From assembly GCF_023715845.1 (NCBI RefSeq), contig NZ_JAMBOR010000003.1:62001-126000 (forward strand): DNA of 64,000 bases, read 5' to 3'. The translations under genes were made by a program, and so were the position numbers. This stretch comes from Fictibacillus phosphorivorans. GTDB lineage: Bacteria > Bacillota > Bacilli > Bacillales > Fictibacillaceae. The stretch's first letter is position 1, and every line of letters begins with the position of its first letter. Positions 34,311 through 44,599 of this stretch are shown here, in pieces. The notes under the pieces were generated by a model that saw only the letters and a program-made list of their open reading frames with translations, was not told the DNA's origin and made no database searches.

Positions 34311-34568
34311 TTATCCATGCTTATAGTATTCTAGTTTTGCCTCTCTAAGGACACGTAAAGGTAGTTTGTCAGCTAGCTTAAACGCCTCTTTCTCGTTCAG
34401 TTCTAGCACCGTAACGAGTTTCTCGATCTTCTCTTCAGATGGGATCATTCTCCCTTTTTCGATGTCAGCCATGTACTGAGGGGTAATACTTAATCTCCTC
34501 GCAAGTTCGGACTTGCTTAAGCCCTTCTGCTTTCTGGAGTTCTCAATGAATCTTCCAAATTCACTCAC
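34311..34568 (-). CDS. XRE-family HTH regulator at the end of the hut operon
   Basis: An 85-residue protein. Residues about 7-60 form a Cro/C1-type helix-turn-helix: FIENSRKQKGLSKSELARRL and ITPQYMADIEKGRMIPS, with helix 3 reading TPQYMADIEKG. The rest is a short helical tail. It starts with GTG at 34568, and its AGGAGGT site lies inside the last codons of hutG, so it is transcribed and probably translationally linked with hut. Bacillus subtilis has hutM at this position instead. Its target is unknown; control of hut itself is a guess. Confidence 0.85.
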   Translation of the reverse strand: MSEFGRFIENSRKQKGLSKSELARRLSITPQYMADIEKGRMIPSEEKIEKLVTVLELNEKEAFKLADKLPLRVLREAKLEYYKHG

Positions 34569-34569
34569 T

Positions 34570-36784
<2,215 letters not shown>

Positions 36785-36805
36785 TCACACTCCTTTATCG
36801 TTATG

Positions 36806-36869
36806 TTTATGGTACGTGATCTTATAGTTATTACACGTTCGCTCAAACTCATTGAGGTTTCGCTTGCAA
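36806..36869 (+). repeat. Dispersed head-plus-20-bp-unit element, copy D, inside the hut operon
   Basis: GGTACGTGATC, an AT-rich stretch, TTACACGTTCG and one CGCTCA unit (36840), then a degenerate CGCTTG (36861), 21 bp on. It fills most of the gap between hutU and hutI, so every hut transcript carries its complement. It is a truncated relative of the 146-bp copies. Confidence 0.7.
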
Positions 36870-36872
36870 ATC

Positions 36873-38534
36873 TTATTTATTGATCATCGGCAGGTCAACG
36901 CCTTTTTCGTTCGCTGTTTTAACTGCTAGATCATAACCCGCATCAGCATGTCTCACGATTCCCATTCCTGGATCACTCATTAAAACTCGCTCTAATCGAC
37001 GTGCTGTTTCTTCTGTTCCATCTGCAACAATGACCATTCCAGCATGTAGAGAGTAACCCATTCCCACTCCGCCGCCATGATGGACAGACACCCAGCTCGC
37101 ACCATTTACTGCATTGATCATCGCGTTCAAGATCGGCCAGTCTGCAACCGCATCACTGCCGTCCTTCATCCCCTCTGTCTCACGGTTTGGTGAAGCTACT
37201 GAACCACAATCGAGGTGGTCGCGGCCGATAACGATTGGCGCGGACAACTCACCATTCGCCACCATCTCGTTAATGATTTTTCCGAATTTCGCGCGCTCCC
37301 CGTAACCTAACCAGCAGATACGTGAAGGAAGTCCTTGGAACTGAACTTTTTCCTGCGCCATCTTGATCCATTTGCAAAGGTGCTCATTGTCACTGAACTC
37401 TCTTAAGATCACTTCATCTGTTTTTCGGATATCTTCAGGATCGCCAGACAAAGCTACCCAGCGGAACGGTCCTTTTCCTTCGCAGAATAGTGGACGTATG
37501 AAGGCAGGTACGAAGCCTGGGAAGTCGAACGCATTCTTTACCCCTTCGTCGAACGCGACTTGTCTGATGTTGTTGCCGTAATCAAAAACGACAGCACCTT
37601 TCTTTTGCATCTCCAGCATGGCCTGAACGTGAACAGCCATCGAGTGTTTTGACTTTTCGATGTAAGCTTCAGGATTCCGTTTACGCAGTTCGGTGCCTTC
37701 CTCCATAGAAAGTCCGATCGGCAGATAACCATGAAGCGGATCATGTGCAGAAGTCTGGTCTGTTACGAGGTCAGGAATCTTATCCATCTCGATCATTTTC
37801 GGTAAAATTTCGGCCGCGTTTCCTAATAGTCCGATCGATAACGATTCGCCTTTTGCCGCATATTCTTTTGCTAACTTTAATGCTTCATCTAAGCTGTCTG
37901 TCTTTTTATCTAAGTAGCGTGTATCAAGACGGCGCTGGATTCTAGTTTCGTCTACATCGATCGCTATAACTACACCATCGTTCATCGTAACCGCCAGAGG
38001 CTGAGCCCCGCCCATACCCCCAAGTCCCGCAGTAAGAGTAATCGTTCCTTTTAACGAACCATTAAAATGCTTGCGGGCTGCTTCTGCAAATGTTTCATAA
38101 GTTCCTTGCAAAATTCCTTGTGTGCCGATATAGATCCAGCTTCCTGCAGTCATCTGTCCATACATCATGAGACCTCTCTTTTCAAGATCACGGAATGTTT
38201 CCCAATTTGCCCATGCTGGAACGAGATTCGAGTTTGCCAGTAATACGCGCGGTGCATCAGGATGCGATTTGAAAACAGCGACAGGCTTTCCGGACTGTAC
38301 AAGCAGTGTTTCGTCATTTTCAAGTCTTTCTAACGTTTCAACGATCTTATGATAAGCTTCCCAGTTGCGCGCAGCCTTTCCGATTCCTCCATAAACGACA
38401 AGCTCATCAGGGTTCTCTGCTACTTGTTCATCCAGGTTGTTCATGAGCATACGAATGGCCGCTTCCTGCACCCATCCTTTTGCAGATAATTTTGTTCCCC
38501 TTGCAGCTGAAATTGAATGTTTTACTTCTGACAT
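36873..38534 (-). CDS. hutU: Urocanate hydratase
   Basis: A 553-residue NAD+-dependent lyase. It has [14 protein letters not shown] early, [15 protein letters not shown] (the NAD-binding glycine-rich loop, about 167-181), [11 protein letters not shown] (about 261-271) and [17 protein letters not shown] (with the catalytic Asp/Cys region, about 445-460). It converts urocanate to imidazolonepropionate, step two. The start at 38534 has GAGGAGG at nine bases; an ATG at 38552 overlaps the hutH stop codon and lies before that site. Confidence 0.96.
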   Translation of the reverse strand: MSEVKHSISAARGTKLSAKGWVQEAAIRMLMNNLDEQVAENPDELVVYGGIGKAARNWEAYHKIVETLERLENDETLLVQSGKPVAVFKSHPDAPRVLLANSNLVPAWANWETFRDLEKRGLMMYGQMTAGSWIYIGTQGILQGTYETFAEAARKHFNGSLKGTITLTAGLGGMGGAQPLAVTMNDGVVIAIDVDETRIQRRLDTRYLDKKTDSLDEALKLAKEYAAKGESLSIGLLGNAAEILPKMIEMDKIPDLVTDQTSAHDPLHGYLPIGLSMEEGTELRKRNPEAYIEKSKHSMAVHVQAMLEMQKKGAVVFDYGNNIRQVAFDEGVKNAFDFPGFVPAFIRPLFCEGKGPFRWVALSGDPEDIRKTDEVILREFSDNEHLCKWIKMAQEKVQFQGLPSRICWLGYGERAKFGKIINEMVANGELSAPIVIGRDHLDCGSVASPNRETEGMKDGSDAVADWPILNAMINAVNGASWVSVHHGGGVGMGYSLHAGMVIVADGTEETARRLERVLMSDPGMGIVRHADAGYDLAVKTANEKGVDLPMINK

Positions 38535-38551
38535 ATAAAAAAACCTCCTCA

Positions 38552-40078
38552 TTAATGTGCTAGTTTTTGAGTTTTTGTTCCTATTAAAATATCATTCCAC
38601 GAACTGTCTAAAATCCAAGATGCTACTGCTTCCATATCACGGTGGAACATACGATCACATTGAATCGACGGACATACTTTTCTGCCATGTTCATAAACTT
38701 TTTTTGTTTTTGGAGCCAATTTTTCAGGACCTCTGAAATCAGCAGCCTGCATCGCACAGATTAGTTCAACCGCGAGCACGCGTCTTGCATTTGCGATGAT
38801 CTGCGCGGCATGTCTGGAGGCGATTGTCCCCATGCTCACGTGATCTTCCTGATTGGCAGATGACGGAATAGAATCCACACTTGCTGGATGAGCCAATGTT
38901 TTGTTCTCTGAAACGAGTGATGCTGCCGCATATTGCATGATCATGGCACCAGATTCAAGCCCAGGATTCGGACTTAAGAACCCAGGCAGGTCACTTAATT
39001 GAGGATTGACCATCCGTTCGATGCGACGCTCTGAAATGTTCGCCCACTCTGCTGCCGCAAGCTTCAAAAAGTCCATCGCAAATGCGATCGGCTGCCCATG
39101 GAAGTTCCCGCCTGAGATGATTTTGTTTCCATCATCAAAAATTAACGGATTGTCTGTAGCGGCGTTCATCTCGATCTCAAGCTTTTCTTTTACATAGCCG
39201 AGCACTTGCCAGGAAGCACCATGGACTTGAGGAATGCAGCGTAAGGAATAAGCATCCTGTACTCTTATTTCTCCCTGTTTGGTCGTAAGTTGGCTACCCT
39301 CTAAGTAGTTTTGAAGTCTCTCTGCCACTTCAACCTGCTCTTTATAACCCCTTGCAATATGAACATCTTCATCAAACGCGTCTGTAATTCCTCTTAAGCT
39401 CTCAGTCGTCAAGGAAGCGATCGCATCAGCCATCAAACCGATTCTTTCTGCTTCGATATAAGCTGCTATCCCTTGTGCGGTCATCGCCTGTGTGCCATTG
39501 ATCAGCGCGAGTCCTTCCTTCGCTGTCAGAACGACAGGTTCAATTCCTGCTCTTTTGAGTGCCTCCTGGCCTGGCAAACGTTCACCCTTATAAAACGCTT
39601 CACCTTCCCCAACTAAAACTAGTGCCAGATGAGAAAGCGGTGCGAGATCACCGCTTGCGCCCAAAGAACCTTGCTGAGGTACAACGGGATGCACGCCATG
39701 TGAAACAAGGTCTAGCAATCTCTCAATCACAACCGGGCGGATGCCCGATAACCCTTTTAATAATGCATTTGCCCGTAAAATCAGCATCAATCTGCTGATC
39801 ATCTCAGGAAACGGCTCGCCAATTCCGCATGCATGACTTCGGATCAGGTTAATCTGAAGTGTCTCTACATCGTCCCTTGAAATCAACACATCGCTGAACT
39901 TTCCAAAACCCGTGGTAATGCCGTATACAACTTTGCCTGAGGCCACGATCTCTTCCACGGCTTTACGGCTGTCAGCTACCTTTTTCATGCTTAACGGACA
40001 CGCTTCTACCGGTTCATTGTTGTGCAGAATTCGCTTGATCTCTTCCATCGAAAGCGTATTTCCAGTTAAAGTAACCAT
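38552..40078 (-). CDS. hutH: Histidine ammonia-lyase
   Basis: A 508-residue lyase that deaminates histidine to urocanate. The Ala-Ser-Gly triad that cyclises to the MIO prosthetic group is present in [19 protein letters not shown] (about residue 140), and [12 protein letters not shown] (about 54-65) supplies the catalytic Tyr region. I choose ATG 40078, giving MVTLTGNTL as in Bacillus HutH, because GAGGG lies six bases upstream; the ATG at 40084 touches that site. It is the first structural gene after the HutP-controlled terminator. Confidence 0.96.
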   Translation of the reverse strand: MVTLTGNTLSMEEIKRILHNNEPVEACPLSMKKVADSRKAVEEIVASGKVVYGITTGFGKFSDVLISRDDVETLQINLIRSHACGIGEPFPEMISRLMLILRANALLKGLSGIRPVVIERLLDLVSHGVHPVVPQQGSLGASGDLAPLSHLALVLVGEGEAFYKGERLPGQEALKRAGIEPVVLTAKEGLALINGTQAMTAQGIAAYIEAERIGLMADAIASLTTESLRGITDAFDEDVHIARGYKEQVEVAERLQNYLEGSQLTTKQGEIRVQDAYSLRCIPQVHGASWQVLGYVKEKLEIEMNAATDNPLIFDDGNKIISGGNFHGQPIAFAMDFLKLAAAEWANISERRIERMVNPQLSDLPGFLSPNPGLESGAMIMQYAAASLVSENKTLAHPASVDSIPSSANQEDHVSMGTIASRHAAQIIANARRVLAVELICAMQAADFRGPEKLAPKTKKVYEHGRKVCPSIQCDRMFHRDMEAVASWILDSSWNDILIGTKTQKLAH

Positions 40079-40175
40079 CTTCATCCCTCTTTTTTTCTTA
40101 GACTCTTTTAAAAAAATTTACGCATGCTTCCCGCAGTGCCCCCGGAATGCGAAACCAGAGCGACTTTTTATCAAA

Positions 40176-40221
40176 CAAAAAAGAGCGCACTCGAAAGAAA
40201 ACTTCCTTTCGAATACGCCCC
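40176..40221 (-). terminator. HutP-controlled intrinsic terminator between hutP and hutH
   Basis: On the minus strand the arms GGCGTATTCGAAAG and CTTTCGAGTGCGC form a long stem with two mismatches and are followed by TCTTTTTTG. In Bacillus, HutP with histidine and Mg2+ binds the RNA here and lets transcription enter hutH. Confidence 0.85.
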
Positions 40222-40238
40222 CTCATCGCTAATTACTA
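40222..40238 (-). promoter_or_regulatory. HutP RNA-binding site (NAG triplets)
   Basis: On the minus strand the sequence is TAG-N4-TAG-N4-GAG, directly in front of the terminator stem. HutP recognises NAG triplets spaced by four bases, so this fits its first site closely. Confidence 0.8.
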
Positions 40239-40248
40239 TGGGCAATAT

Positions 40249-40683
40249 TTATATATGATTGATCCCAAGGCCAATCGCCTCATGCTCCAGCCCTTTTACG
40301 GGTGCACCGATCGTTCCATAGAGTCCGACTGCAATCCAGTCGCCTTCTTCCTTTTTCTCATAAGGATTTCCACGAACAACGATAAAACGCAGTCCTACTG
40401 TACGAAGAACCGTACCAAGCTGCACTTGCCCCCTTGTCACACCATGAAAAGCCTCCATGATGGCATGATAAAGAGAATGGGTTTCCCGATAAATGCCGCT
40501 CTGAATGACTTTTTCATTTTTTGCCGCTGTCTCGATTGCTGCTACTACCTTCTGGGAATCCATAGAACCGGCTTTGCCTACGCAGTACTTCCAGCCCTGT
40601 TTTTCGATGTCTGATAAATGGCTCTCGTCCAGCACTCCTAGAATGGCCATTTTACCGATAAGTTTTTCATTAGATAATGCCAT
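40249..40683 (-). CDS. hutP: Hut operon positive regulator HutP (RNA-binding antiterminator)
   Basis: A 144-residue protein that, with L-histidine and Mg2+, forms a hexamer and binds UAG-repeat RNA. The metal- and histidine-binding His residues are in [15 protein letters not shown] (about 67-81) and [14 protein letters not shown] at the C-terminus. The central [20 protein letters not shown] supplies the hexamer and RNA-contact strands. It leads the operon, and its target site is between its own stop and hutH. Its ribosome binding site is modest (GAAAGAG). Its promoter overlaps a CcpA site. Confidence 0.96.
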   Translation of the reverse strand: MALSNEKLIGKMAILGVLDESHLSDIEKQGWKYCVGKAGSMDSQKVVAAIETAAKNEKVIQSGIYRETHSLYHAIMEAFHGVTRGQVQLGTVLRTVGLRFIVVRGNPYEKKEEGDWIAVGLYGTIGAPVKGLEHEAIGLGINHI

Positions 40684-40724
40684 ATCTTATACACTCTTTC
40701 TGCTCGCAACTATTAACTACCTCT

Positions 40725-40753
40725 AGTGTATGCGTTTACATTTTGTCCGTCAA
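40725..40753 (-). promoter_or_regulatory. SigA-type promoter of the hut operon
   Basis: On the minus strand, TTGACG (40753-40748), a 17-bp spacer and TACACT (40730-40725), about 42 bp upstream of the hutP start codon. Confidence 0.8.
40727..40741 (-). promoter_or_regulatory. CcpA catabolite-response element (cre)
   Basis: ATGTAAACGCATACA matches the consensus WTGNAARCGNWWWCA at all positions and lies between the -35 and -10 boxes of the hut promoter, so bound CcpA would block initiation. Confidence 0.85.
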
Positions 40754-40921
40754 TTCCCTTTCAACAACTTATCACAGCAGTACAATAAAGAAAGGAATGC
40801 TTTTTTTAGGTATAGGATGTCATCCCTTATTTCGTTCAACAAAAGTTCTGATACAGACGTATAATCTAGCAATCTAGCGGTAACACTGTTTGTATAAAAT
40901 TATACGAAATGAGGGTTGCAA

Positions 40922-41380
40922 ATGTTAGCCGTACAAAAAGAGATCACACTTGCTTCTATGTTGAGAACTCCGCATTTTGAAGAAGATGTTAACGATTTTT
41001 TTATTGCTTATGACAAAGAACATAACCCTTTATTGCTGTTGCCTACAACAAAGGGCTTTCTTCCGGAAAGACAACTCTACAGCATCGCTTTTATTAAAAA
41101 AGAAAACAATTCTTATCAATATACGCTCTCAGAGAAAATTATCCCTTTTTCTATAGATGATGCCACATTAATTCATGATCAGCTTGGATTCTTCTTCGGT
41201 CCTGAAAACAATATGCTTAAAAGCTTCTTTAAAGGAGATACGTATGGTGCATACGTAGTCTGGACACGACACATGGTGAAACAGCTGATCAAAGAAACAC
41301 TTGAGGATTGGCATAATACATCAGACAACGAGCAGCGTGAAAAACATAAAGACCGGCTGACTATGCTCTTACAAGCTTAA
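40922..41380 (+). CDS. Hypothetical protein of 152 residues
   Basis: A soluble protein with no signal peptide or membrane segment. It begins MLAVQKEITLASMLRTPHFEED and has the segments YDKEHNPLLLLPTTKGFLPE and DDATLIHDQLGFFFGPENN, ending in a charged helix. The ATG at 40922 has TGAGGG six bases upstream, and codon use looks like its neighbours. It sits alone between hutP (divergent) and a GerAB-like gene (convergent). I do not recognise the family. Confidence 0.75.
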   Translation: MLAVQKEITLASMLRTPHFEEDVNDFFIAYDKEHNPLLLLPTTKGFLPERQLYSIAFIKKENNSYQYTLSEKIIPFSIDDATLIHDQLGFFFGPENNMLKSFFKGDTYGAYVVWTRHMVKQLIKETLEDWHNTSDNEQREKHKDRLTMLLQA

Positions 41381-41389
41381 TAATGGAAT

Positions 41390-42508
41390 CTAAGTGGACG
41401 AAGACGTTTGACCGTTATTCGTCCTTTTATTTTTGATTTTTTTCTTAATAAAAGTCACAACAAACAGAAAAGGGATATAGCTGATCGCCAAGTAGAAACC
41501 AATGATATTCGTATAATGATTAAGCATATTAATCCTTAAGCGCGTGTTTATGTAGAAACAAGCTGCAAAGACGACACATAACAAAAGAATTAATGTAACG
41601 TGGTGTCTGATGTTTAACATTAGTTTCAAAACCCGGCTCGAACACCAGACGGCAAGGGTTATATTCGGCAAGATGACGAGACACCACATCGAAACAAAAA
41701 CGAAGTCAAAACGTTCTAGGAAAGAGAGCTGTACGATCTTGACCATAGAGAGTGTTGCCCAAATGTTCCGTGCAAGCTGCTCCTGACTGAAGAAAGCAAA
41801 CGAAAACAAAGTAACTAAAAGATACATCATAAAGGTAAGAAGATTGGCATGATGGGCAAACTTTTGTGAGCTCTTTGCATGCTTTATAAATGGATAGAAG
41901 ACAAGCAATGTTTCAAATCCAAGGTAGCTAAGCATCATATTTTTAGACGCCGTTAAATAATCATTCAATTTTTCATCAAAGACGGGAAGCAGATTAGAAA
42001 AGTGAGTATATTCAAGCGGATAGAACAATAGGAATATAAGTCCTAAAGGAATCACAACACCTAGAAAACAAATGCCAGCCACCGTACGGAATCCGGCAGA
42101 AACTACATAGTATGTTAACAGGAGGAATACAGCCGCTACTGCCCATGGTTTTAAGGTTGGAAACATCCATACTTGTATGACCTCAATATAGGTTCTTAAG
42201 ACGGTTAACGACCAAAGAAGAAAATACAAAACGAGAGCTAAATTAAAGATGTTTCCCAGTATTCCGCCAAATAAGCTTTTATGTATGCTGACGATATCTC
42301 CATCGCCGTTATCGAGCACATAATAGATCATCCAGATCAGAACATGAACAAAAACAGCCGCAATGATAACAGAGATCCAAGAATCATAACCTGCAAACTT
42401 CGCAATAATTCGCTGATAGCCTAATACTCCGACTCCCACTTGTTCTGAATGAATGAGAAAAAAGACAAGAAAGGGAGAAACAAGAAAGGTTTCTTTAATT
42501 TTTTGCAT
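41390..42508 (-). CDS. GerAB/ArcD/ProY-family spore germination permease, orphan
   Basis: A 372-residue protein with about ten hydrophobic segments. Family hallmarks include the N-terminal FLIHSEQVGVGVLGYQRI (the Q-x-G-x-G region, about 18-35), the central YLGFETLLVFYPFIK (about 195-209) and the C-terminal amphipathic end. GerAB proteins are the amino-acid-sensing permease subunits of nutrient germinant receptors. The usual partners GerAA and GerAC are not adjacent, so this is an orphan or a different amino acid permease of the family. It is convergent with the hypothetical gene at 40922, with only nine bp between them. Confidence 0.85.
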   Translation of the reverse strand: MQKIKETFLVSPFLVFFLIHSEQVGVGVLGYQRIIAKFAGYDSWISVIIAAVFVHVLIWMIYYVLDNGDGDIVSIHKSLFGGILGNIFNLALVLYFLLWSLTVLRTYIEVIQVWMFPTLKPWAVAAVFLLLTYYVVSAGFRTVAGICFLGVVIPLGLIFLLFYPLEYTHFSNLLPVFDEKLNDYLTASKNMMLSYLGFETLLVFYPFIKHAKSSQKFAHHANLLTFMMYLLVTLFSFAFFSQEQLARNIWATLSMVKIVQLSFLERFDFVFVSMWCLVILPNITLAVWCSSRVLKLMLNIRHHVTLILLLCVVFAACFYINTRLRINMLNHYTNIIGFYLAISYIPFLFVVTFIKKKIKNKRTNNGQTSSST

Positions 42509-42608
42509 GTGCCACTCACCCTTTCAATGACATTCATTAAATCTTGTAATAGCTTTCCCAACAAAACGCCTCTTATCCCATTATTAGCCAAGATACGTTT
42601 CGAACATC

Positions 42609-42652
42609 AAAAAAACCAGCTTGATAAGATCCAATGACCTTTTCAAGCTGGT
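42609..42652 (-). terminator. Terminator of ktrA
   Basis: Ten-bp stem ACCAGCTTGA / TCAAGCTGGT with a loop of about 18 bases; a T run follows on the minus strand. Confidence 0.8.
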
Positions 42653-42699
42653 ATGAAGGGTTATCCTGTATCTTTTTGCTAGCTGAAACAATGTATAGA

Positions 42700-43356
42700 C
42701 TATACGCCCTCTTCCTCAAAACGGTTCAAGTCCTCATTTCGCCCGATCACTACGAGAACATCACCATATTGAAGGGAAACATCCGCGATCGGGGAGACTA
42801 GAATGTCTTCACTGCGCTTAATCGCAACAATATTACATCCATATCGAGCCCGAATGTCTAAATCAGTCAAAGTTTTATTCACAATTTTATTTGTCACACC
42901 AATCTCGACAATACTGTGTTCATGTGACAGCTCAATAAAATCGATGATTTTCTCTGATGAGATAAGCTGTGCGACACGAAGAGCCATATCACGTTCAGGA
43001 TGGATGATACGATCAGCTCCTAGCTTCTCGAGCACTTTATGGTGATAATCATTTTGAGCTTTTACCCACACTTTGTTTACGCCAAATTCTTTTAGCAGAA
43101 GTGTGGTTAAGATACTCGATTGAATATCATCACCGATCGAAACGATCACATGATTGAAATTCCTGATTCCTAGCGATTTCATAACCTTTTCATCTGTTGA
43201 ATTCGCTTGAACGGCCTGAGTGGCAATCGTCACAAATTCATTTACCTTTTCCATATCATTATCGATCGCGAGGACATCATAACCCATTTTGGCAAACTCC
43301 CGGCATATACTGCCTCCAAAACGGCCCAGTCCGATTACGGCAAACTGTTTTTCCAT
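42700..43356 (-). CDS. ktrA: Potassium uptake regulatory subunit KtrA
   Basis: A 218-residue RCK protein. The Rossmann RCK_N domain starts QFAVIGLGRFGGSICRE (about 4-20) with the acidic nucleotide-binding residue in LAIDND, and VKAQNDYHHKVLEKLGADR is typical. The RCK_C domain (about 140-218) binds c-di-AMP in relatives. KVWVKAQ, IIHPERDM and the end NRFEEEG resemble KtrA more than KtrC of Bacillus. KtrA gates the KtrB channel-like K+ transporter. No ktrB follows; the next gene downstream encodes a GerAB-like permease. A c-di-AMP riboswitch and terminator lie upstream. Confidence 0.9.
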   Translation of the reverse strand: MEKQFAVIGLGRFGGSICREFAKMGYDVLAIDNDMEKVNEFVTIATQAVQANSTDEKVMKSLGIRNFNHVIVSIGDDIQSSILTTLLLKEFGVNKVWVKAQNDYHHKVLEKLGADRIIHPERDMALRVAQLISSEKIIDFIELSHEHSIVEIGVTNKIVNKTLTDLDIRARYGCNIVAIKRSEDILVSPIADVSLQYGDVLVVIGRNEDLNRFEEEGV

Positions 43357-43442
43357 CTCATTCTCCCCTTAAATTCCATGAAGTTCTATTATGTTCTCTA
43401 GCTGTGCTGGATAAGAGGTTCTTAAAAAGCAGGTAAAAACAA

Positions 43443-43475
43443 AAAAAGACCACACAAAAAAGCGGGTCTGGATTT
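43443..43475 (-). terminator. Riboswitch expression-platform terminator
   Basis: On the minus strand AGACCCGC and GTGTGGTCT form a stem with one bulge around a T-rich loop, followed by TTTTTTT. It lies between the riboswitch and ktrA. Confidence 0.75.
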
Positions 43476-43499
43476 TCACCAATTCGACCTCTCCAGTGA

Positions 43500-43637
43500 C
43501 ATGACGCTTACGGGGTTAGCTGTCGGATTAGGGAATGGAGTATCCCTTTTTGCTGTGCAAAATTCACCCCAAAAGATTGGTTCCCCCGTTTCACCGTCTT
43601 CTTTATTAAAAAGAAAAGGACTGTGAATTCAGCGATC
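43500..43637 (-). ncRNA. c-di-AMP riboswitch (ydaO-yuaA type)
   Basis: On the minus strand the conserved blocks occur in order: ATCGCTGAATTC, GGGGGAACCAA, GGGGTGAATT, GGGATACTC, then CCGACAGCTAACCCCGTAAG and CGT. These are the core of the ydaO element, which senses c-di-AMP and turns off potassium uptake and wall genes by termination. The terminator follows at 43443-43475, and the regulated gene is ktrA, a known member of this regulon. Confidence 0.93.
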
Positions 43638-43666
43638 TAAAGCCTGCTAAATCTTGAATTACATAT

Positions 43667-43695
43667 ACTGTAATCCTCCACCTTTTAATTGTCAA
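43667..43695 (-). promoter_or_regulatory. SigA-type promoter of the ktrA leader
   Basis: On the minus strand, TTGACA (43695-43690), a 17-bp spacer and TACAGT (43672-43667), about 30 bp before the riboswitch core. Confidence 0.75.
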
Positions 43696-43723
43696 TCCAT
43701 TTTTGACATGTAAACATATACCA

Positions 43724-44506
43724 TTACATGTTACCCGTAAATTGTAAGCCGATCACAAATAAACCAATCAGCCAAACGTAGATGGCAAAGCCTTTTAACG
43801 TGCCCGTTTGCAAAAGTTTGATCATCCATTTTACAGCGATATAGCCAAACAAGGCAGAAGCAATCGTCCCTATGATTAAAGATGAATAAGCGATAGACGG
43901 TGCATTTGCTGTAAAAAGATCTTTTGACTGCAGAACGACTCCCCCAGCAATGGATGGAATCGACAAAAGAAAGGAGAAATAAGCAGCAGCTTTTTTATCA
44001 ATCTTACAAAATAGAGCAGCGGCTATCGTTAAACCGGAACGCGAAATAGCAGGGAGAATAGCAGCTCCTTGAAATGTCCCGATCACTAGGGCATCCCTTA
44101 TTGTGATCTCTTCTACTCCTTTAAAGCCATTTCTCTTAAAAGAATCAGCCCACCAAAGCAAAAGCCCTGTGGCTAAGAACTCCCATCCAACTGTTACACC
44201 GGTTTTTGAAATTTCTTCAAAGAAATCCTTAAAACTAATGCCAATAACAGCGGTTGGAATCGTTCCAGCGATGAGCAGCAGTCCCGTTTTGCTAAATGGC
44301 TTCTTCATGACGTTTAAAATATCTTTCCAATACACCGTCATTACCGCAATCAATGTCCCAACATGAAGCATGCTGTCTAGAAATAGTCCTGCTTCCTCGA
44401 GATTAAAGATCTGCCTCCCGAGCAGCAGGTGTCCTGTCGAACTTACCGGTAAAAACTCGGTTAAACCTTGAACCATGCCTAAAATAAGGGCTTCAAGCCA
44501 GTCCAT
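43724..44506 (-). CDS. uppP: Undecaprenyl-diphosphatase UppP (copy 2)
   Basis: A 260-residue UppP/BacA membrane phosphatase with both active-site motifs, [18 protein letters not shown] (about 11-28) and AISRSGLTIAAALF (about 158-171). Role as for the copy at 8241. The two proteins share the motifs but differ through most of the remaining sequence. GAGGAGGA precedes the ATG. It lies upstream of the ktrA leader on the same strand but with a separate promoter between them. Confidence 0.94.
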   Translation of the reverse strand: MDWLEALILGMVQGLTEFLPVSSTGHLLLGRQIFNLEEAGLFLDSMLHVGTLIAVMTVYWKDILNVMKKPFSKTGLLLIAGTIPTAVIGISFKDFFEEISKTGVTVGWEFLATGLLLWWADSFKRNGFKGVEEITIRDALVIGTFQGAAILPAISRSGLTIAAALFCKIDKKAAAYFSFLLSIPSIAGGVVLQSKDLFTANAPSIAYSSLIIGTIASALFGYIAVKWMIKLLQTGTLKGFAIYVWLIGLFVIGLQFTGNM

Positions 44507-44599
44507 AAAAAAATCCTCCTCGCGAGTATGTCTTGTACAACCCTATTCTCAAGGAGGACTTTCTATTCTTTGTTTTTTGATGAGCGAATCTTCTTCCGT

